From: Bryoerythrophyllum caledonicum
Lineage: Eukaryota > Streptophyta > Bryopsida > Pottiales > Pottiaceae
Assembly (NCBI GenBank): GCA_963971425.1
Contig: OZ020515.1
Coordinates: 7,642,291 to 7,706,290, forward strand
Length of the DNA: 64,000 nt
Direction of reading: 5' to 3'
The notes beneath the pieces were generated by a model. The model was not told where the DNA came from and ran no database searches. It saw nothing but the letters and a program-made list of their open reading frames with translations. The position numbers were made by a program, and so were the translations under genes. Shown here piece after piece: positions 54,580-64,000 of the stretch. Numbering within the stretch: position 1 is the stretch's first letter; the number at the start of each line of letters is the position of its first letter.

Positions 54580-55140
54580 ATGTTCGCCACAAGAGTAGTA
54601 ATTCTGAAAGCCTGGGAGGATGATTGCCCAGGTCCAAGCTACAGCCAATCATGCTCTCGACGAGTTCTGTTCCTGATAGATGGTGGTGAGCATGCGAGAC
54701 CTCTTGAGGTTGGCGAAACTGGAGTGTTTCGTCCTGTTGCGGTGCGGATGCCGCCCAGGGCGAATTGACCCCTCGTTGGGAGTTACCGGAGGTGGGGCCG
54801 TCTTAATTATATGGGGTCATTTTTCTGGCCCTCTTATTTTGGGGGTCTAGAGGTTTTATTTTTATTTTTTGGGACAAATTTAGGGCCTACGGACATCATT
54901 TACCCTGGAGGGCCCACCCTTGCTATAATCAGGGCCCCATTCAAAAACAAATTAGTGGCCAGGTTTGGCCCAACCACCTCGGAACTACCTCGTAATTCCC
55001 AATCAGGGGTCAATTTGACCTGGCTGCGGATGCCTCTGAGGTGCTCCTTCTGCGGCGAGCACGTTGCCACCAGCGGGTCGTACAATAACGTTAGCTCACT
55101 TGAGTTCTTGAAAGAGTCTTGTGCACACTTTACGTAAGTG
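54580..55140 (+). pseudogene. Unknown reading frame split by a MITE
   Basis: The left part (54580-54752) and right part (55035-55134) are in the same frame and join smoothly when the insert and one copy of the target duplication are removed; the insertion adds 282 bp, a multiple of three, but contains stops. The left part reads RRVLFLIDGGEHARPLEVGE (20 residues), the right part LRCSFCGEHVATSGSYNN with a C-x2-C pair. A good donor (TTAC|GTAAGT) follows at 55134, so this may be one exon of a larger gene. I do not recognise the protein. Confidence 0.45.
54753..55024. mobile_element. Mutator-like MITE inside a reading frame
   Basis: Termini GCCCAGGGCGAATTGACCCC and GCCAGGTCAAATTGACCCC (inverted) are flanked by a perfect 10-bp direct repeat TGCGGATGCC (54743-54752 and 55025-55034). 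The 272-bp insert shares its terminus with the MITE at 6965-7294, but the cores differ. A 9-11-bp duplication fits Mutator-like elements. Confidence 0.8.
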
Positions 55141-56387
55141 TTACTCTTGGAAGCACAAACCTATGTATCGATGCTATTGATAGTGGTGTCAAGGTGGGAG
55201 CTACGGTTTGAGTTGGATAGATGCAGCCCCCTTTTTTTTCCTGGCGATGTGGTGCCACTTTGCGGAATTCTTTTTGACGTGGCGAAAGTCCCTTTGAGAA
55301 AAAACAGGGAATGAAAAAAAATTATCCTGAATGCCCTGAGTCATGATTCCTATTTTGAATTCCCAAAAAAATCTTACGACGTATACAAACGCTATAATAA
55401 GGTCAACAAGCTTAAGTTGGTGGTTATAGGTCATCCAACCTTAGATGGTCATGGTTTAAGTGCTGATGAAGGTAATCAATGCTGATGACGCGACCAACAA
55501 CCCTCACTCAACTCCCACTCATCCCCTCATTAGAGTTTTCCTGAAAGTCTGAGTTTTAAAGGGTGGTTATCTTGTGTTAGCCAAAAAGACCCGGTGTGCA
55601 ACATCTTTGAGGACCTTGTGTCTTTCTCTATTCACCAAAGCATGGTGAGATTTAAATACAACAATATTTGCAGGGTGAAAGTTTTTACCCTCCATATTTT
55701 ATGGGCCACGCGCATGGTGCAAGCTAATGTAACCAAATTAGTAATTTGGAGTCACCAATGCCACCTTGCATCTATGTTTGGACGGTGAGTGTGCCTAGAT
55801 GATTACCCCTGTAGCATGTTGGTTGGCTGACAAAGGACCATAATTTATAGAATAAACCCCAAAGTTAGCCAAACCACCATGTTTCTAAAAAACAAGTGGA
55901 CTTTCAGGTATACAACCCAATTCAGCATTTTGGGGTGACAGTCAGGGTTCAAACCCTGAGTACTTTCAGGAAAACTCTATTGCCTTTTTTTTTAAAAAAC
56001 TTCTCTTGTTGTTCATCCCTCGGCGCCATTCATGGATGGTGGGTCGCCCACCAAACAACATCTAATTATTATAAATCACCGGCACCTGGTCCAAATTTGT
56101 TGTGCGATTCGCCTCTGGCAGCGGCCGTCGTCTAGGCCATCGCTAGAATTTTCCAAGGTTGTTGTGCATTGTCGCCTGACTGCTCTGCGAGGTGGCACCG
56201 TTAGAGTTTTGCCTTATTTTAGAGAGCTTCGGCCCTCTGTTGCTTGGTGTTGCACTGTAGTTTGTCTCTTCCATGTGCTATATGGCGCTCCGCCATACTC
56301 ATGTTGCTTTTCATGGTGGAGAATGGTGGGGTGAGTGTTATGACTAGCAGATATTATCGGATGGTGTGCTTGTTGCAAGTCGTCGAG
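55141..56387. other. No gene seen
   Basis: AGGGTTCAAACCCTGAGT near 55947 is a good pol III B-box-like dyad, but no A-box sits at the right distance. Open frames around 55896-56334 show no family. Confidence 0.35.
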
Positions 56388-57631
56388 TCAGTATTCCTCC
56401 GGTTATGACTTAAATGTCATTAAATACAACCAAAGTAAACCGCTCCGGTGTTGTTCCCACAAAAACCTATTGTTTCTTTCCTGAATGAACTACAAAAAAC
56501 TAAACTACCAAACACTACTCCACATGTTAGCTTCCCTATTCATTCCTTTGCTCAATATCTAGATCCTTCCGGATTCCGGAATCTTTCAATAACTTTCGAA
56601 ACTAATTTCCGGATAGCTGAAAGGGAGTTTGATTTATCTCTGTTCCTCCTCAGAGAGTCTTCCGGACGGTTTAAACAAGTGACCGGAAGGCCATTGATCC
56701 TGTTTTGTGTAAGTGGCCGGATTTTCCACTGTCTTGTGACTTAAAGTGGCTAGACACCCATTCTCCCTATTCTTCTAACCGGTGGATGATTGTTGCTGCC
56801 GGACCCACGCTCTTACAACATCCGGATGGCAATCCGGACGCGGTCATGCAGAGGTAAATGTGGACTACAACGACATTCTGGTGAGTACTATAGTGGTTCT
56901 ACTGGGTGAGCATTACAATTTACAAGGGGATCTTCTTTTAGACGTACACATCGAGTTTTTTCCTATCGTAGGAGGAGATTCCGGCCTCAACCGGAATCCG
57001 GGTTTACACGGATATTCCGTGCCCTAGAGGCTACCAGGCACACCTCTGCAATACGTCTCTTCCCTTCTTAGCTACCTCCGGACCCTGAAGAATGTCAGAG
57101 CTCTCTCTAATCTCTTCTCCAGCTCTTCCGACCATTCTCCCAATGCAAGTCCCAACCGGTTACTTCAAATACAAACACTCTAACACTCACCACAAGAGAA
57201 TTAGATCACCATACCCCAACCACAATGGATCTGTTCCTCACAAGAATACACTCAATCACCACAAGTTTGGGATAAACAACATAGTGATAGATTGAAAATG
57301 TTCTCAACGAAAGAAGCAAGATGATGAGCCTTCTAAAACTCATATACTAAATACTAACTAAGTTTCATAATCTTAAGTCTATCTTATCCGCGAGAAATCC
57401 GGAAAATCTTATCCTATCAGCAAAAAGGTCTTATCTCCAAAATCCAGAAATCTGATCTCAGATCCAAAAATTATAGATCTCATATATGATTTTTCCGCTC
57501 CTTACTGGTAAGATAGTTTATGGAACTCTTTAGCCTAAGGTTTGGCAACCGGGTGCAATCATGAGCTCTATCGTTTAATCGCTACGAAACCTAAGTAACT
57601 AACAATTCCTAACTTCAAACCTTAACCTAAG

Positions 57632-59640
57632 CTAGGGAGTCTTCTGAGCACCCTCATTCCGGCTGCTTCTACGCCTAGGGGATTCTTCCACAACAACCCT
57701 CGCCTTCTCTGACTTCTCCGGAGAGGGTTCCGGTCCCTGGCTCTTGCTTCCGGAAGCTGGAGTAGTCGGCTCCCGGTCGTCAGTGGGTGGCACTACCTGC
57801 GTCGCCTTCTCTGCCGTGATGTCCGAGGTTCCCATTATGTCCTTGACGTTGGAAGTTTCCTCCGGAAGACCCCTGGAGAATAAAGAGGTGGTCTTCCAGA
57901 GGGTGGAGGAGGGAGAGAAGGAAGGAAGCCGGAAAGCTGAGGGAGTCTCTTGGAAGAGCGTTGCTGGAAGCGTGTCTTTCCAAGACTTGAGGGTCTTTGT
58001 GCTAGGCAGAGGGAGTTTATTCCAACTCATTGGTGACGATGCATCGGGTGTACTAAGAATCTTCTCCTCATGTTGCTTCCTTTTCCCGGAAGCCCCCGGT
58101 GCTCTACTCCACGGCCCGGCTTCATCCGGTGATGAGTCGAGGTCGATTGGTGAGTTCGGCGCCGCTGGTTCCTCTTGGACCACGTTGTTAGCCTAATAGC
58201 CGCATTGTTGGCCAAGAGCTACATCTGGCTCCAAGTCTTCTCCATCTTCCGACCGTGATCCATGAGGAACCGTATGATCTGCCCTCGGTTCACCTTTCCT
58301 TCCTTCTCCAAACGTTTGTTGAAGAAGAGGCTCCGGTTGACCGTGTCCACCGGATAACTCAGCGCCTCCCGGACTTCTACGAGTGCTTGAGCCGATGTGG
58401 TGGCTCCGTCCTCTGCCTCCTTCCCGGCTGCTCGTGCCTCCGCTACCGCTGCTTCCGCCATCGCCAACTCCTGCTGCAGCTTTGCACATGCTTGGATCAA
58501 AGGGGCCTGCTGCTCCACCAATACGGTCAGCCGAGCTTTCACGTGACGGAGGTCCTTCAACCGGGGAAGAATCTCCGTTAACTTGTCCACCTTAAGCTTG
58601 GTCAAGATCTCGTACATCAACTCCGAGTTATCCGCAATAAATTGGTTGAGCAGCGAGGTCCGCCAGACCACGTACTTATGCAACTCCATAATATCCTCCG
58701 TTGGTCTTCTGTTGAGTACCAGAGGATCGACCTCAGGAACTCGTTCCAGTCGTCTGGATGAGCCTGCCGACGCCGAATCAACTGAGGTTGTCTCAATCTG
58801 GGTCGGTTGAGCTACCGCTCGAATTGCCTCTGGCTGTATCGACCGACTTCACTTCTGGTTTCGAGGGGTTTCGATCGGAGGCGGCTCCGTTGCTTTGGGC
58901 TTGTCTTCCAAGTCGGTTTCCGATCTGCCATACTTCTGAATGTTTAGCAGTTCTTCATACCCGTCCTACTCCACCGGTGTCAACAACTCGTGGTTCATGT
59001 AGAAGTGGGTCAGGTAAGACGGAAGCGGCGATTCGACTTTCTTTGTCCGGTAGAGGCCCCTGACCAACCTCCCCACGAGGTCGTTCATCAGCGCCCAATC
59101 TACGATGCCCAATCTACGATGATCTTTCCTTGCATGGCGCCTAAAAAGTGCTCGCCCGCTTGGACACCAACCACTTGGGCTTCTCCGGATGGAATATCGG
59201 GTTTAGAAACCCTATGACTATCCGCGCCTGGGGATCGCTGAGGTCACTCCTTGTGAAGCCGTCCTTTGGGTCAGCGTTACGGTTGAACTCCTCATCAACA
59301 AACTTGTCGTTCTTCTCCGGCACCTTCACTTCTCCGTCCTAGAAGCCATACGTGTGCTTCCACACCGCCGCTGTCCACCTCTCCGGATGAGCTCGGAGAC
59401 TACCATCGTATTGATTGTTGAGCGCTCCGATCACCTCCGTCACTAGACCTTCTTCGTTTGTGCCCCACGCGACCTCCATGAGTCGGCGCACCCCATCTCC
59501 TCCAGGTAGTGATACAAGGTCTGCACGTCCTTGTCTTCTATAGGGTACTTCGAAGTCACCCTCATGTTCGGCGGCCCTCCGACAGTCGTATTCTTCACCT
59601 TCAGCTAACTTCTAGCTCGCTCTCCACCTCCAGCCATGGG
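57632..59640 (-). pseudogene. Unknown coiled-coil family protein, copy B (broken)
   Basis: From the minus-strand 5' side: KYPIEDKDVQTLYHYLEEMG (20 residues), then MEVAWGTNEEGLVTEVIGAL and RAHPERWTAAVWKHTYGF up to a TAG at 59341-59339, ARIVIGFLNPIFHPEKPKWL, ALMNDLVGRLVRGLYRTKKV, PLPSYLTHFYMNHELL, a TAG at 58968-58966, YEELLNIQKYG. An Ala/Glu-rich coiled coil follows (58689-58219, for example LIQACAKLQQELAMAEAAVA), and a Ser/Pro-rich, Arg-ended tail (58183-57632, ending ESPRRRSSRNEGAQKTP). A 14-bp tandem duplication (ATCGTAGATTGGGC, near 59090-59118) causes one frameshift, and a lost T in a T-run near 59140 another. The order equals copies A and C. Function unknown. Confidence 0.6.
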
Positions 59641-59815
59641 TAACCCTCAACCTTTCTTTTCTCCGCTCACACCTGCACGCACTGACCTCACAAAAGCACT
59701 TGCTATACAAAATACTTCCAGATGCTGAAAAGTAAACGGAAATCGGAGGGAGCAGAAAACGAGAGAGAGAGAGAAAGCAGAAAACGACAAACTGTGAAGA
59801 GTCCCTTTTTCTGAC

Positions 59816-59828
59816 CCTTTTTATAATA
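59816..59828 (-). promoter_or_regulatory. TATA box upstream of copy B
   Basis: The minus strand reads TATTATAAAAAGG, followed by a pyrimidine-rich leader including (CT)n, about 180 bp before the first ATG of the family frame (ATGGCTGGAGG, near 59637). Copy A has a weaker ACTACAAAAGG at the matching place (about 51000-51012). Confidence 0.5.
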
Positions 59829-59960
59829 GACACGACGTACGATCACCCATAATTGCTCTTAGACTCGTGATGTCGTTTCTAAAAATTCATGATGACGTTT
59901 CCGTCTTCCGGATATCTTCCGGAATACCCCGGATATTTTCCGGCTATCCGGACATCCGAT

Positions 59961-61329
59961 TACCGGAAAGGTACTGAAGAATATGTCGTTTAACGATTCT
60001 GTTTTAGCACAAAATCCTTATTTCTTATTTCTACCTAGTTGTACTAGTCTGCACTGCTCTATTCATTAATTTTTTTTTTCACCTTTATTTACCGGATTTC
60101 TTGAGGTGCTTGTGGATGCGATAGACGGGCATTCCAAAAACAGAATGGGAGCTGATCTAGCTGATAATGCGGTTGCGGAAGGTGCCATGGCGTAGGGAGT
60201 TAGTGAGGTGAGGGGGGAGTAGGTATACCTATGGTTAGCCTCCCCGGAGTTATGCGACAACACCTTGTGGATAGAGAAAAGCGACAAGTGGAGATGGTTT
60301 TGATAAAAGAAGCTATGGCTGCAAGGAGGCGACTACGCTCACCTAAGGAGGCTGTAAGGAAGGCGACTAGATTTGGCGTTCCGTTGAAGATGTATTTTGA
60401 ATCTTCACAAAACAATTTGAATAAATGGCCTATTAGTTGACGAGAGACTCTTGAAAGGAAAGACGACAGCATTTGCACCTGAAGTTTGGATGACAACAGA
60501 TGCATCTCAAGACGAGGCTGACAATATAGTGCTTGTCTCCATTACTCTTCCTTGGAGTGATCTAGTAGTGCGTCTCCTCCTAGACGAGACAAATCGAAAA
60601 GGGAAGCATTCTGTTGCCAAGACTCCATCAAAGGCGACGCCAAAGAGAGCTGCCTCATCGGAAGGGTCTATGTCTCAGCCTCCACCTTTGGTTAAGGTGC
60701 GCGCAACAACTTTTTAAGTTGCTCATGTATGTGTGCATGTTTACTTCTATATATGTGCTTATGCACGTCTGAATTGTTGCTTGTTTGTGTGCTTCTATGT
60801 GTACTTGTAAATGTGCCTATGAATGTACTTGCAAATGTGCATGTGAATGTGCTTGTGTGTTGGGGATTAGATTTTGTATGTGTTTCTTTTCATTGGTTGT
60901 CTTGTTCGGTAGCCTAAGTGTTGTGCTCTTGGGGTAATTCTTTGTGGAGGTGAAGTTCCGGTTACTTGAGGTTGCGCTGGAATGTTGTGTTGGAATGGTG
61001 GATGAGTGACGCACAAACACATTATAGAAATACGGACACGAGTTGGATGAAGTAGTTTGGTAGGAGATGAAGGTTGGCAGATTGTTGAGGTTGTTGTCTC
61101 TTTTGTCAGATGCTCATGTGCAGTTCATTTTCTTTGTGACACATGCTGCTTCTCATGTTTGCCGATTTCTTCCCATGGTTGAGCCTGCTGGTTGCTTCTC
61201 ATGGCTGAACCGCATCGTTGAGATGTATATTGAGTTGGATTAGTTCGGTGAAATGAAATTGAGCATGAGGGGTGCTAGCATGTGTGTGGTATTCTCAACG
61301 TTAGCCGTAAGTTGATGTGCAGGTACATT
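59961..61329 (+). other. Possible hAT-like 5' region and spacer
   Basis: Two plus-strand frames (60231-60440 and 60451-60717) may be decayed exons: the first ends KATRFGVPLKMYFESSQ, the second has a Lys/Ser/Pro-rich end (KRAASSEGSMSQPPPL). No family is recognised. A 12-bp tandem run (TGTGCNTGTGAA-like, five units) lies at about 60800-60857. The rest is featureless. Confidence 0.35.
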
Positions 61330-62006
61330 CTAACGACGATTCACTCAGCGTGTCGAATGATTTTGATTTCAAGAGAATATTGCTAGCGCACAAGCGCCGC
61401 CAATTCAACCACAGTTTTTGCTACCATGTGGAATGGTCGAAATGGTTTCCATGGATTGAAGGGGTGGTTGAAGGCAATGTACATTTTGTAAAATGTATAA
61501 TATGCACCGCGATTGAAGGGACCATGAAGCGGCTAACGGAAAAAACCAATATCATCCTTAAGCATGAAGGCATTGCAAGGTAAACTACCTTCATTATGTA
61601 CATGTGCCACCTCTTTCTAAAGACATAGTGTCTCATATTCTTGGTGGTATTTTAAGTAGGCCAAGTTGGATGGGAGCTCCCCGGCTTGAAAGCCAGTGAC
61701 TTTCACGTTGATTCCAAGTGTAAATTTGAGAGGAACGTGGTTGATTAAATGGTGCAAAAACCGCAGTCCATCCTCCAACAAGTGAACAATATCAACTCAA
61801 CCATGAGGCGCAAGAAGATTATGCAATTTTTCACCGTTTTCTACGTATTGCAAAATAGGCGGCCAATGCTGGAGTACGAGCAACAAGAGGCCATCTATAG
61901 CTTCTTGGAGGTTCAAGAAGTAGCTCGCAAGCATTGGGCTGACTCATGTAGGTGGTTAATTGCAGAAGTTGTACATTCACACCGCACTAGCTTTCTGCAC
62001 CAATGA
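61330..62006 (+). pseudogene. hAT-like transposase, N-terminal remnant
   Basis: The first part (to 61583) has HVEWSKWFPWIEGVVEGNVH (20 residues), then KCIICTAIEGTMKRLTEK and a late KHEG, a BED/TTF-like zinc finger (C-x2-C, then His). After a gap with intron-like edges (AAG|GTAAAC at about 61581 and a TTTTAAGTAG acceptor-like site at about 61659) comes DFHVDSKCKFERNVVD and, from 61749, RRKKIMQFFTVFYVLQNRRP (20 residues) then MLEYEQQE and KHWADSCRWLIAE. This order is typical of plant hAT-like elements with an N-terminal finger. The DDE-type core and dimerisation part are missing. Confidence 0.5.
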
Positions 62007-62497
62007 AATTACAAATTTTAATGTTGTTAGCCTGTTGGAACCTGGTTTTACCATGGTAGCTAACCTAGTGCAGTTTAAAGTATTAAGAGGATGTCATTTT
62101 CTAATTAAAGTATGCATCCCTTGTGTTTGAATAGTTTTAATAAAACTATTATAGTGCCTTGCTGGCCAAAGTCGTAAACAATAAAATCGTTAAGAGCTAG
62201 AACCGAGATTCAATGGTAATAACCGGAACTGAATCCAACGGTATTAACTGAAAATGGCTGAGGGTAATGATTACCAAATGACTAATAAATAGTTAAGATG
62301 GGAGGCAGACTCCTCATCTTTTCTTGCTTCAGTTTCTCGTCGTTCACTGGCACTTTGGGTGAGGAATAGCGGCTAGAGGCGAGAGGGTCGAGAATCCGCG
62401 AGCAGAGTTGCAACCAGCTAGGGATTGGGATTAGGGTTTTGGATGAGAGTGAGGGTTTTATTGTGGAACCGGGTAGGGTTTGCTTGTAGGGACGACT
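62007..62497. other. Upstream region of copy C
   Basis: A telo-box-like GATTAGGGTTTTGG at about 62428 and AGTGAGGGTTTTATTG at about 62448 lie shortly before the ATG of copy C, resembling a plant promoter or leader. No TATA box is convincing. Confidence 0.35.
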
Positions 62498-63840
62498 ATG
62501 AAGAAGGCATCAAGTGGTAAGGAGGCGACGGAGGTTGTTGTCAAATTCCGGACAATACTTCCAATGGTTCTGGAGTAGGAGAAGGAGCGGAAGACCGTGG
62601 ACGCCAATTTGAAGAGGATGGGTTGTTTCGGGTTAAGAAAGAGGCCGTGGGATTTTTGCGATAAGGCAATGGCAAAGGAGCTACCGGTGGGACGCTCCAA
62701 CAAATGGGACCATACCTTACGCGCAAATCCAAAACAGTGGATGGCGGAGGTTTGGAGCAGCAACTACGGATTCCCAATGGATGAAGAAGGTATATGCTCT
62801 TGCCGAGAATTGGATTTGGACCCGGATTCCTCCGATGAGGATGAAAGACCGACAACAACCAACACTTGGGAGAGGCGGAATCAAGCCGAACAATGTGACA
62901 CCACGCCCCCTACAAGACAAAGGAAAAGTGGCAAGGAGAAGAACCAAGCAAACCCATTCGACACGGTTGCCGCGGGGTACGAGAAGGCAAGGGAGAGTTA
63001 CGAGTAGATCGAGGCCATTCTCAACCAAGCATGCCGGATTGCTAGAGAGGTAAGCCCGGAGGAGCTGTGCGACCAACTGGAGAGACACCTCAGTCCCGCA
63101 ATGTGCAAGAGGTGGAGGGCTGGCTGACCATCCTTGAGAACCACAATCCAAAGCTGAAGAAGATGGTGCAGAAGAAAGAGGAAGATGCTACCAATTCTGC
63201 CACGAAGGTAAACGAGACGGCGTTAGCCTTAACTAAGATAACAGAGTTTGTAACGCATCTGGGTGATGTGCTCTTAAAGGCAAGATTCATTAGCGAGGGG
63301 TTTGACGAGGCCCGAAAATTGTCCGGACCAATGACAAAGAAGTTTATTGGGGTATGGAAAGCACCATAAGAAGATGGAGAAGGTTCTGGAGGAATGTCGG
63401 AAGATCAATGCAAGGATCTTCCGAGATATTGGCAAGGGCAAGAGGAATGTATCTTTTGACGAGCACCAAACAAACACGCTCCACGAGGCAGTCGAGGAAT
63501 CGGAACAGGAACCGGAACATGAAACGGGGTTCCAAACCCTAAGTTCGGAGCTAAAGATGAAGAAGGAAGATCAACTTCCATAAAGGAAGTTGAGGAAGGG
63601 AGAAGGAGTAGGCACAGACAAAGACGCTACCCCGGACTCCAAGACCTCCAAGCGGCGGACCACAACGGGAAAGGAGGTAGAGACGCCTTCCATGCGCCAT
63701 ACCCGGTCAACTTCTTGCACGACAACTCGAGTGGAGAGACACCCGCAAGCAAGAACGTTGAAGTGCAACAGCAGGCGCACAACGAAGATGAAGAGGAAGA
63801 GGAGGTGTCGCTGCATTAGGAGACCTTAGCTAGTGGAGGA
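62498..63840 (+). pseudogene. Unknown coiled-coil family protein, copy C (broken)
   Basis: The ATG at 62498 opens a frame that runs, but for TAG codons at 62576-62578 and 63005-63007, to about 63125: LRANPKQWMAEVWSSNYGF (family motif, 62704-62773), an acidic linker, and NQACRIAREVSPEELCDQLE (20 residues). A frameshift near 63090-63110 leads into a coiled coil (WLTILENHNPKLKKMVQKKE, TKITEFVTHLGDVLLKARF), and a second near 63340-63360 into HKKMEKVLEECRKINARIF. The tail is Lys/Arg/Thr-rich (METPSMRHTRSTS-like, near 63690). It shares the motif [YW]-D-x2-L-x2-[HN]-P-x2-W-x4-W-x3-Y-[GD]-F and the closing H-x2-K-M-E-K with copy B. Opposite orientation to A and B, and not TCCGGA-rich. Confidence 0.55.
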
Positions 63841-64000
63841 CTAGATTTGTCGGATGGAGATTCGAGAAAAGGACCTAGAGTAAGATGGAGACGAGTAGGT
63901 ATAGATGTCCTGGTTTAGGATTCTAGGAAAACAAGCCGTAGGATCACAGTTGAGAGTAGGATTAAATGGTCAAGTTTTAGATCCGATAAGTTAGGATTTG
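63841..64000. other. Window end, no gene seen
   Basis: This continues as featureless AT-balanced sequence. Confidence 0.3.

Larger units (their letters stand above)
56388..59960 (-). mobile_element. TCCGGA-rich multicopy element B
   Basis: Same organisation and orientation as element A (47873-51100): a noncoding left part, a broken minus-strand gene, a (GA)n tract (59761-59774) and an outer right flank with a TATA box. Overall similarity to A is clear in the left 1.1 kb and in the protein, lower elsewhere. Dense CCGGA words again. The right boundary (about 59960) is where the CCGG-rich sequence ends. No transposition gene was found. Confidence 0.6.

Noticed and set aside
55900-55990. A tRNA or intact SINE around the B-box-like GGGTTCAAACCC
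   Set aside because: No A-box at the right distance and no cloverleaf could be drawn.
49395-63840. Reassignment of UAG to Gln in this organism
   Set aside because: The BTB-TAZ gene appears to end at TAG, and TAGs in decayed transposon genes are explained by CAG deamination; the host genes are streptophyte, where no such code is known to me.

Overview
This window reads as nuclear DNA of a plant (streptophyte) with a large, repeat-rich genome. The support is four plant-type genes with short GT-AG introns: a ribosomal protein eS25 gene, a secreted leucine-rich-repeat gene with the plant-specific C-terminal Cys signature, a DC1-domain gene, and a BTB-TAZ gene, a domain fusion known from plants. 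I cannot name the species. Nothing looks bacterial, organellar or viral.

Layout. 1-250: fragment of a SWIM zinc-finger protein. 1964-3350: RPS25 with its promoter. 4346-5718 (minus): LRR protein gene, convergent with RPS25. 6965-18434: gene-free, made of MITE-like elements, dispersed repeats, a probable LINE tail and a decayed Ty3/gypsy element whose integrase is followed by a PHD finger. 18446-22995: a 4.55-kb Mutator-like element with long terminal inverted repeats and an 11-bp target duplication, carrying a thymidine kinase exon and a DCD-domain exon (a Pack-MULE). 23238-40500: almost entirely transposon and repeat sequence, including a palindromic tandem array, a mariner-like element, two Tourist-like MITEs and a three-level nested insertion. 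40589-45083: a divergent pair, DC1 gene (minus) and BTB-TAZ gene (plus), around a 1.2-kb shared intergenic region. 45084-64000: repeats again, with two related TCCGGA-rich elements (47.9-51.1 kb and 56.4-60.0 kb) that encode broken copies of an unrecognised coiled-coil protein, a third relative at 62.5-63.8 kb on the plus strand, two hAT-like transposase remnants, and an unknown open frame split by a Mutator-like MITE.

Only the four host genes look intact. RPS25 serves the 40S ribosomal subunit; the BTB-TAZ protein is a probable CUL3 adaptor and transcriptional co-regulator; the LRR protein is probably apoplastic; the DC1 protein is a Zn-binding protein of unknown role. Nothing suggests they form one pathway.

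The most interesting signals are the gene-capturing Mutator-like element, the three-copy unknown gene family whose in-frame stops are nearly all TAG (best explained as CAG-to-TAG decay), the integrase-PHD arrangement, and the nested insertions whose target duplications can still be read.
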